Part shown: positions 1-4,872 of the stretch, in pieces
Layout of the letters: every line of letters starts with the position of its first letter
How positions within the stretch are numbered: the first letter of the stretch is position 1
Assembly (NCBI GenBank): GCA_002393095.1
Contig: DGII01000060.1
Coordinates: 1 to 11,599 of the forward strand
Length of the DNA: 11,599 nucleotides
Source of the DNA: Lachnospiraceae bacterium UBA3826
GTDB taxonomy: Bacteria > Bacillota > Clostridia > Lachnospirales > Lachnospiraceae
Direction of reading: 5' to 3'
Made by a program: the position numbers and the translations under genes
The notes under the pieces: generated by a model
The model's input: the letters and a program-made list of their open reading frames with translations, nothing else
Told to the model about the DNA's origin: nothing
Database searches by the model: none

Positions 1-1113
1 GGAGAAGAGTATTTACCGGTAGCAGCAATATATGGTCCTAATGGAGGCGGAAAATCAAATGTTTTGGAAGCATTTCAGGTTCTTGTGGCAAAAGTAACGC
101 GTCCGCTATATGTTGCTACAAGTAGTTCAGAGCAAGAAATTGCTTTAAGAAGAATTCCAGTTGTTCCTTTTGCATTTTCTGATGATACAAGGAATGCACC
201 AACAGAATTTGAAGTTTTTTTTAGAACAGAAACTTCTGAATATAGATATGTTTTGTATGTCCAGGCCGAACAGGTTATTTTTGAAAAGTTAGATAGAGTA
301 AAAAAAGATACAGCCAGAAAATCTGCTTTGTTTGAAAGAAATAATGGAACAATTACACTTAAAGGAGTGCTTAGTACGTTGAAAGTTGGTGACGGCGTTT
401 CAAATTCTATTCCGTTGCTTTCCTATCTTGGAATTACCTATAGCGAAAACAATGTGATAAAGGAAGTGATGGATTGGTTTGTAGACAAGGTTTCATTTTT
501 GAACTATGGTAATCCGTTTCAGGAAGCACGGATTTTTATAGACCAATCTGAGGATAGCAAGAAACTAGTGCTGAAAATGATTAAGGAAATGGATCTTGAT
601 ATTGATGATTTTAGAATCGAGGAAGAGGAAAATAATAGGATTGAAATATATACAAGACACATTGTAGATGGCAAAGATGTAGAGTTTAAACTGAAAGAGG
701 AATCCAGTGGAACACGAAAGATATTCGGCTTACTGCCCTTTGTTGCAAATAGTATAGTCAAAGGAAGGACATTGATCATTGATGAGTTGGACGCAAAAAT
801 ACATCCGATATTGCTGAAGTATATCATTGAATTGTTCTCGGATAAAGAAAAAAACAGACGTGGAGCACAACTGATCTTTACATCTCATGATCTGTCAACA
901 ATGAATAATGAAGTTTTTAGAAGAGATGAAATATGGTTTGTAGCTAAGGGAAGAAGCCAGAATTCCAAGTTGTACTCACTTGTTGAATTTAAAAATGACA
1001 AGGGAGAATCTGTGCGGAAAGATGCGAAATATGATAAACAGTATCTTGAAGGAAAGTATGGTGCTGATCCATATTTACAAAAAATAATAGATTGGAGTAG
1101 TCCTAATGCCTAA
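1..1113 (+). CDS. AAA15-family ATPase, RloA/AbiLi-like (5' truncated by window edge)
   Basis: ATP-binding protein of the AAA15/RloA type (SMC/OLD-like ABC-fold ATPases), probably the ATPase half of a two-gene abortive-infection module. Seen: the frame is open from base 1. Walker A GPNGGGKS is at nt 34-57, an SSGT signature-like motif at 703-714, Walker B LIIDELD at 772-792, and an H-loop TSHD at 880-891. The motif order Walker A, long insert, signature, Walker B, His switch is that of AAA15/AAA_21 proteins. Family members usually have some 35-45 residues before Walker A, so the true start lies outside the window; the TTG at 64 falls after Walker A and cannot be the start. The stop (1111-1113) overlaps the ATG at 1106 of the next gene, so the two are translationally coupled. 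Base composition is AT-richer than the genes on the right. ATPase fold is near certain; the defence role is inferred from the RloB neighbour. Confidence 0.9.
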   Translation, partial: GEEYLPVAAIYGPNGGGKSNVLEAFQVLVAKVTRPLYVATSSSEQEIALRRIPVVPFAFSDDTRNAPTEFEVFFRTETSEYRYVLYVQAEQVIFEKLDRVKKDTARKSALFERNNGTITLKGVLSTLKVGDGVSNSIPLLSYLGITYSENNVIKEVMDWFVDKVSFLNYGNPFQEARIFIDQSEDSKKLVLKMIKEMDLDIDDFRIEEEENNRIEIYTRHIVDGKDVEFKLKEESSGTRKIFGLLPFVANSIVKGRTLIIDELDAKIHPILLKYIIELFSDKEKNRRGAQLIFTSHDLSTMNNEVFRRDEIWFVAKGRSQNSKLYSLVEFKNDKGESVRKDAKYDKQYLEGKYGADPYLQKIIDWSSPNA

Positions 1114-1168
1114 AAAAGCTGGGATGGAGGCGTGGAAAAAGAAACGTCGAATGGAATACTTGGAAAAA
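1106..1168 (+). other. Out-of-frame true start of rloB (basic leader) up to the A5 tract
   Basis: ATG at 1106 overlaps the ATPase stop and has GGAG eight bases upstream. It reads MPKKAGMEAWKKKRRMEYLEK and then reaches the homopolymer at 1164-1168. Reading the last A of that tract twice (a -1 step) gives codons aga gaa tat cgt tat, the continuous RloB frame. Without the step, this frame runs on as non-RloB sequence. A lysine/arginine-rich start is normal in RloB proteins, so I treat this as the original start region. Confidence 0.65.
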
Positions 1169-1785
1169 GAGAATATCGTTATTACATATTCTGTGAGGGT
1201 GAACAGACGGAACCATTGTATTTTGAGAGTTTCAAGCAGCTGATAGAAGAAAATCCGATATATCGTGAAATGGTTTTGATCCATATAGAACCCTGTGGTG
1301 CAGAAACGATGCGGGTGATTGGGATGGCGGAGGAATATGTACATAAGAATAATATAACAAAAGGACAGATTTGGTGTGTATATGATAAAGACAGTTTTCC
1401 GCCGGAACGTTTTAATGGCGTTGCAGAACGCACTGTGTCACTAAATAATGATAACTCGGATCTCCAATATCATGTTGCTTGGAGCAATGAATGTATAGAG
1501 TTTTGGTTTTTGCTTCATTTTGCATATTATACTTCGAATAATCACAGATCCGAGTATATCGAGTTTTTGAGTAAGAAGTTTAAGGAGCTTGGTCTGGGAT
1601 CATATGAAAAGAACAGAAAAGACACGTTTACGATCCTGCAGGAATATGGAAATGAAGATCTGGCCATTAGGTATGCAAAGAGAATTATGGCAGATAACGA
1701 AGGAAAAACACCGACGGAAATAGCTCCGGGCACAAAGGTGTATGAGTTGGTAGAGAAACTAAGAAGGTATTGTAAAAAGGGATGA
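1132..1785 (+). CDS. rloB: RloB-family protein (AbiLii-like, TOPRIM-like nuclease candidate), apparent N-terminal frameshift
   Basis: Partner of the preceding ATPase in RloAB/AbiL-type modules; the family is thought to hold a TOPRIM-like acidic site and to act as the effector. Seen: CEGEQTEP (nt 1192-1215) supplies the conserved Glu, YDKDS (1381-1395) the DxD pair, and NECIEFWFLLHF (1486-1521) is a typical RloB block. The intact frame can only start at GTG 1132, whose GGAGG (1126-1130) is one base away, too close. A much better start, ATG 1106 with GGAG at 1094-1097, lies in another frame and encodes a basic N-terminus typical of RloB. It would join this frame at REYRYYIF if A5 at 1164-1168 were A6. 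With that correction the product is about 226 residues, normal for the family. As written, the gene is either an N-terminally altered product, a recent pseudogene or a sequence error. Family call is firm; activity is inferred. Confidence 0.82.
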   Translation: MEKETSNGILGKREYRYYIFCEGEQTEPLYFESFKQLIEENPIYREMVLIHIEPCGAETMRVIGMAEEYVHKNNITKGQIWCVYDKDSFPPERFNGVAERTVSLNNDNSDLQYHVAWSNECIEFWFLLHFAYYTSNNHRSEYIEFLSKKFKELGLGSYEKNRKDTFTILQEYGNEDLAIRYAKRIMADNEGKTPTEIAPGTKVYELVEKLRRYCKKG

Positions 1786-1788
1786 CAT

Positions 1789-2006
1789 ATGGATGATAAT
1801 CTATTTTTGGAAATAATCTTGAATTACCTAAATCAAAAGGGGTTCTTTCTGATTTGGAAAAGGATATTTTATCTACGATAAATAAATATATTGAAAAACC
1901 TTTTGATGCATATCCTAAAATGCTTATTGCACGGACAAGAAATGATGAATACCAGTACGAAGGTATAAGAATTGTCGATTTAGCAGATTGGCTGTTGGAA
2001 ATATGA
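1789..2006 (+). pseudogene. Short unrecognised ORF after rloB, apparently frameshifted
   Basis: Not recognised. ATG 1789 is three bases after the rloB stop, with AAGGG at 1777-1781 as its ribosome binding site, so it belongs to the defence operon. Read straight, it gives only 30 residues and stops at TAA 1879. From about 1803 another frame is open to TGA 2004 and reads as a coherent, soluble, charged protein, for example LPKSKGVLSDLEKDIL near the start and DEYQYEGIRIVDLADWLLE near the end. If T5 at 1804-1808 were T6, the ATG would join that frame to give about 72 residues with N-terminus MDDNLFFGNNLELP. A further one-base change in AAA at 1999-2001 would extend it through YELLIRHYGRNNNAMVNT toward TAA 2119, overlapping the convergent gene. 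The first join is persuasive, the second is speculative. It may be a third module component or the remnant of a larger gene. Confidence 0.5.
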
Positions 2007-2092
2007 ATTATTGATTCGACATTACGGAAGAAATAATAATGCGATGGTAAATACAGCGGAAAACTTAAGGGATAGACCGACCGTGTTCATTC

Positions 2093-3247
2093 CTATATGT
2101 TTAAGCCGGATTTTTTTCTAAGCCATTCCTCGAAGCTTGATTCGAAGGCTCTTTCTGCTTCGCTGCCAATATCCGGTATGTCTACCATGCGCTTTTCCCA
2201 CGAGGACAGATATATGGCATTGGATAGAAGGAGACTTTTTCTTCCTTCGCGGCCATTTGCGATACTAAGACCCGTACCGTTTATTTCATCGGCATAGGCT
2301 TTAAGGATTTCTTCATATGCATCGCCTGAGGCAGCAGGGGTATGCTCGGTCCATGTGCCGGTTATTTTCTTAAAATAATCCTCGGATGCTTCGCGGTATT
2401 TAGCTTCTTTACAGCCCATTTCCGTATTCACTTCACCAATGCGTATACTGCCGTTCTCGCATACGATAAGAGCCTCATCGAGACTTATCTCAAGTCTGTT
2501 CAGTCCCGGCGCTTCGCCGGTAGAAGTGATGAATGTTCCCGTAGCACCATTATTCCATTCCATGTATGCGGTAACATCATCCTCGACCTCGATGTCATGA
2601 TAGTGTCCCTCATGGCAGAAGCCGGACACTTTAGCAGGCATGCCGCATATCCACTGAAGAAGGTCCAGATTGTGCGGACACTGGTTCAGCAATACACCGC
2701 CGCCATCCTTGTCCCATGTAGCATGCCATGAGCTGGAGGTGTAGTACTTGTTCGGTCTGTACCAGTCGGTCACTACCCAGTTGATGCGCTTTATTGCTCC
2801 GAAGCTTCCGCTTGATATGATAGTCTTAAGCTCCCTGTATACGGGAAGAGTACGCTGGTTGAAGATCATGGAGAATACCTTGCCGGATGCATCGGCGGCC
2901 TCTTCCATGAGTCTTGCCTGTCTTGAGTATACACCTGAGGGTTTGTCACAGAGTACATTCAATCCCACTTTTAAGGCTCTCACTGCGATCTTTTCGTGTG
3001 AATAGTGAGGAGTGGCGATTATAACGGCATCAAGTATAATATTCCCCTCTTCGAATGATTGTAGTAATTCATCGGCAGAATCATATACAGGGATGCCTGC
3101 TTCTATAGATGGCATGAGTATATCCCTGTACCTGTCATTAACCCTTGTAAGTGCTGACAGCTCCATTCCCGGAATCCTGCCGTTCTGTATAAGGGATGCA
3201 TATCTGCTTCCCATATTGCCTACACCGATTACAGCCGTTTTGATCAT
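2093..3247 (-). CDS. Gfo/Idh/MocA family NAD(P)-dependent oxidoreductase
   Basis: Probable cytosolic NAD(P)-dependent dehydrogenase acting on a sugar, inositol or a derivative; the substrate cannot be read from sequence. Seen: the N-terminal Rossmann motif GVGNMG (residues 8-13), the DKP version of the family EKP motif (101-103, Lys102 catalytic), and the C-terminal-domain signature GGGVLLNQCPHNLD (182-195) with the likely catalytic His192 and Asp195. The length of 384 residues is normal for the family. I start at ATG 3247 because GGAG stands a few bases upstream and MIKTAVIGVG is the usual beginning of the Rossmann fold; a longer frame from 3367 would add 40 residues of non-conserved sequence running through the promoter and hairpins. 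It is transcribed toward the defence unit and has no same-strand neighbour here, so it looks monocistronic. Upstream lies a structured control region (see 3261-3367). Confidence 0.9.
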   Translation of the reverse strand: MIKTAVIGVGNMGSRYASLIQNGRIPGMELSALTRVNDRYRDILMPSIEAGIPVYDSADELLQSFEEGNIILDAVIIATPHYSHEKIAVRALKVGLNVLCDKPSGVYSRQARLMEEAADASGKVFSMIFNQRTLPVYRELKTIISSGSFGAIKRINWVVTDWYRPNKYYTSSSWHATWDKDGGGVLLNQCPHNLDLLQWICGMPAKVSGFCHEGHYHDIEVEDDVTAYMEWNNGATGTFITSTGEAPGLNRLEISLDEALIVCENGSIRIGEVNTEMGCKEAKYREASEDYFKKITGTWTEHTPAASGDAYEEILKAYADEINGTGLSIANGREGRKSLLLSNAIYLSSWEKRMVDIPDIGSEAERAFESSFEEWLRKKSGLNI

Positions 3248-3260
3248 TTTACTCTCCGTT

Positions 3261-3282
3261 CCGGAGCATAGCGACGCTCCGG
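3261..3282 (-). promoter_or_regulatory. GC-rich hairpin in the 5' leader of the oxidoreductase gene
   Basis: CCGGAGC (3261-3267) and GCTCCGG (3276-3282) form a perfect 7-bp stem with an 8-base loop. On the minus-strand transcript it ends only a few bases before the GGAG ribosome binding site, so it could affect translation initiation or mRNA stability. It has no T-run, so it is not a canonical terminator. Confidence 0.5.
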
Positions 3283-3293
3283 CGCAAATCACT

Positions 3294-3327
3294 GTGTGAA
3301 AATGATGTATCAACCTTATTTTCACAC
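3294..3327. promoter_or_regulatory. 10-bp inverted repeat GTGTGAAAAT / ATTTTCACAC, candidate operator
   Basis: GTGTGAAAAT at 3294-3303 and ATTTTCACAC at 3318-3327 are perfect inverted copies separated by 14 bases. They lie between the putative minus-strand promoter (3339-3367) and the oxidoreductase start, so the site would sit just downstream of transcription start, as expected of a repressor operator or a leader stem-loop. A further copy of TGTGTGAAAA occurs at 3426-3435, which supports a protein-recognised half-site. The cognate regulator is unknown. Confidence 0.5.
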
Positions 3328-3338
3328 TAACCCTCTGT

Positions 3339-3367
3339 AAAATAGTAAAATAGTACAATACCGACAA
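3339..3367 (-). promoter_or_regulatory. Candidate sigma-70-type promoter for the oxidoreductase
   Basis: On the minus strand TTGTCG (3367-3362) is followed after exactly 17 bases by TATTTT (3344-3339). Each box matches four of six consensus positions. Transcription would start near 3332, directly before the inverted repeat. The flanking DNA is very AT-rich, so chance matches are possible. Confidence 0.35.
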
Positions 3368-3425
3368 TACATCTGTATATATAATACCATCAGATACATA
3401 TAATCATAAAGGGTAAAGATTAGTA

Positions 3426-3435
3426 TGTGTGAAAA
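3426..3435. promoter_or_regulatory. Third copy of the TGTGTGAAAA half-site
   Basis: TGTGTGAAAA here repeats the same ten bases found at 3293-3302 and matches the inverse copy ending at 3327 over nine of ten bases. It lies in the divergent intergenic region between the oxidoreductase and the small gene at 3545, where one regulator could serve both directions. Confidence 0.3.
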
Positions 3436-3492
3436 GGTGCATATATGGCGTACCTTGCCAAGATATGATATTATAGTAGGGTAGCTTTTGGT

Positions 3493-3518
3493 TGTGCAGG
3501 TATGAAGCTTCATGCACA
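3493..3518. promoter_or_regulatory. Nested palindrome upstream of the small gene
   Basis: TGTGCA (3493-3498) and TGCACA (3513-3518) flank ATGAAGCTTCAT (3502-3513), itself a perfect 12-base palindrome. ATGAAG then recurs just before the ribosome binding site of the gene at 3545. It is either an operator or a leader hairpin. The rest of the gap from 3248 to 3544 is AT-rich with several TATAAT-like strings (3380-3385, 3399-3404) but no convincing plus-strand -35 box. Confidence 0.35.
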
Positions 3519-3544
3519 TATACATATGAAGGGAAGAAAGAGTT

Positions 3545-3697
3545 ATGTATGAGATAGCTTATTTGATCAAGAATCCCAATGAGAGCGCAGAGCGTAAGCA
3601 TGTGGATCATTATGATGATGACACCAATATCAATGCGGTCGTTCAATCCCTGAAGGAAAGAGGAGCCAAGAATATCAAGGTCACTTCATATCAGTAG
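3545..3697 (+). CDS. Small acidic conserved-looking protein, 50 residues, unknown function
   Basis: Unrecognised small gene. ATG 3545 follows a purine-rich AAGGGAAGAAAGAG ribosome binding region and the frame closes at TAG 3695. The product begins MYEIAYLIKNPNE, carries an acidic block HVDHYDDDTNINAVV and ends in a short beta-like GAKNIKVTSYQ. It has no membrane segment, signal peptide or cysteine. The regular strand-helix-strand appearance (hydrophobic start, central helix VVQSLKERGA, hydrophobic end) argues for a small folded cytosolic domain rather than a leader peptide. It sits alone between the divergent oxidoreductase and the PfoR-type gene 66 bases downstream, with which it may share a transcript. 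It is too regular to be noise, but I cannot name a family. Confidence 0.6.
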   Translation: MYEIAYLIKNPNESAERKHVDHYDDDTNINAVVQSLKERGAKNIKVTSYQ

Positions 3698-3749
3698 GCG
3701 AAGCGATACGATAGGGTGTGTATTGACATTTGGAATTGAGACATATTCC

Positions 3750-3759
3750 GGAGGAGGAG
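3750..3759 (+). promoter_or_regulatory. Very strong ribosome binding site GGAGGAGGAG
   Basis: A triple GGA repeat complementary to the 16S 3' end stands four bases before GTG 3764. It decides that start: the GTG is the only suitable initiation codon at this distance in the long frame. Confidence 0.7.
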
Positions 3760-3763
3760 CATT

Positions 3764-4849
3764 GTGAGTGATATAGTGGAGAAGGAGAAGGGATTTAAGG
3801 CGTTCCTTCTTAGGAAAAACATTGTTTTTTCGGCTAAAAAGTACTTTATAGATGCGATGAGTGCCATGGCGAACGGTCTGTTCGCTTCTCTTTTGATAGG
3901 GACGATCATAAGCACTCTGGGGCAGAGACTTAATATACAGGTGCTCATAGATATAGGCAATTTTGCCAAGGGAGTTGCAGGCCCGGCGATGGCGGTATCC
4001 ATAGCCTATGCCCTTCAGGCACCGCCCCTTGTCATGTTCAGTATGTTGGCTGTAGGCAGTGCTGCCAACAGTCTCGGAGGTGCCGGAGGACCTCTTGCGG
4101 TATTCATCATCGCGATCATATCCTCCGAGCTGGGTAAGATGGTATCTAAGGAGACTAAGGTAGACATCCTTGTGACACCCCTTGTGACCATATGCTCCGG
4201 TGCACTTTTGTCTATGGCGTGCGCTCCGTATATCGGCAAGGCGGCAAGCCTTTTCGGTAATCTCATCATGTGGGCGACAGAGCTTCATCCTTTTGCAATG
4301 GGCATTCTTGTATCCGTTATAGTGGGTGTGGTACTTACGCTTCCCATAAGCTCCGCTGCCATATGTGCGGCTCTGGGACTTACGGGACTTGCGGGAGGAG
4401 CGGCTGTGGCAGGCTGTTCTGCACAGATGGTAGGCTTTGCGGTGATGAGCTACAGGGAGAATAAGCTGGGCGGTCTGGTCTCACAGGGACTTGGAACCAG
4501 TATGCTCCAGATGGGCAATATAGTGAAAAATCCCAAGATCTGGCTCCCGCCTACACTTGCAGCGGCTGTTACGGGTCCCATAGCGACCTGTGTATTCAGG
4601 ATGCGTATGGATGGGGAAGCCATAGCTTCCGGAATGGGCACTTGTGGACTTGTAGGCCAGATTGGTGTATACTCGGGGTGGCTTAATTCCATTGCTGATG
4701 GCTCGAAAGCGGCAATAACCGCCTTCGACTGGATCGGACTAATACTCGTAAGCTTCATACTTCCTGCCATACTGTCTACCGTATTCTGTATCATACTAAG
4801 GAAGATAGGCTGGATCGGTGAGAATGATCTGAAGCTTGAGAATATGTAA
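3764..4849 (+). CDS. PfoR-family membrane protein / PTS EIIC type 2 domain protein
   Basis: Polytopic membrane protein of the PTS_EIIC_2 / PfoR (COG3641) family, annotated elsewhere as PTS subunit IIC or putative toxin regulator; no transported substrate is established. Seen: 361 residues, a charged N-terminus (about 1-27), then many hydrophobic segments rich in Gly, Ala and Ile, with glycine-dense loops such as SLGGAGGP and GLTGLAGGAAVAG, and a charged C-terminus ending KLENM. The length matches the family (about 350). The start is GTG 3764, set by the strong GGAGGAGGAG. No EIIA or EIIB domain or gene is nearby, so sugar phosphotransfer would need partners elsewhere, and a non-transport or solo-carrier role is possible. 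The next gene starts 23 bases downstream, suggesting co-transcription with the SGNH hydrolase. Family confident, function not. Confidence 0.85.
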   Translation: MSDIVEKEKGFKAFLLRKNIVFSAKKYFIDAMSAMANGLFASLLIGTIISTLGQRLNIQVLIDIGNFAKGVAGPAMAVSIAYALQAPPLVMFSMLAVGSAANSLGGAGGPLAVFIIAIISSELGKMVSKETKVDILVTPLVTICSGALLSMACAPYIGKAASLFGNLIMWATELHPFAMGILVSVIVGVVLTLPISSAAICAALGLTGLAGGAAVAGCSAQMVGFAVMSYRENKLGGLVSQGLGTSMLQMGNIVKNPKIWLPPTLAAAVTGPIATCVFRMRMDGEAIASGMGTCGLVGQIGVYSGWLNSIADGSKAAITAFDWIGLILVSFILPAILSTVFCIILRKIGWIGENDLKLENM

Positions 4850-4872
4850 TATATAGTAAAGAGGAAGATATA

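Noticed and set aside
1164..1169. Programmed -1 ribosomal frameshift at GGAAAAAG in rloB
   Set aside because: The tract is not a canonical A AAA AAG heptamer, I see no downstream stimulatory stem, and a second apparent indel in the next gene favours mutation or sequence error.
2342..3005. Plus-strand frames of 129 and 85 codons within the oxidoreductase
   Set aside because: Both are antisense to conserved Gfo/Idh/MocA motifs and show no family features.
3248..3367. Forty-residue N-terminal extension of the oxidoreductase from ATG 3367
   Set aside because: It would run through the putative promoter, inverted repeat and hairpin. The Rossmann fold starts normally at ATG 3247, which has its own GGAG.
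3723..3749. Consensus TTGACA at 3723-3728 as promoter of the PfoR-type gene
   Set aside because: No acceptable -10 box lies 16-18 bases downstream, and transcription would begin inside the ribosome binding site.
3686..4288. Minus-strand 200-codon open frame across the PfoR-type gene start
   Set aside because: It would run antisense over the strong RBS and start of a recognised membrane protein, and its composition is not protein-like.
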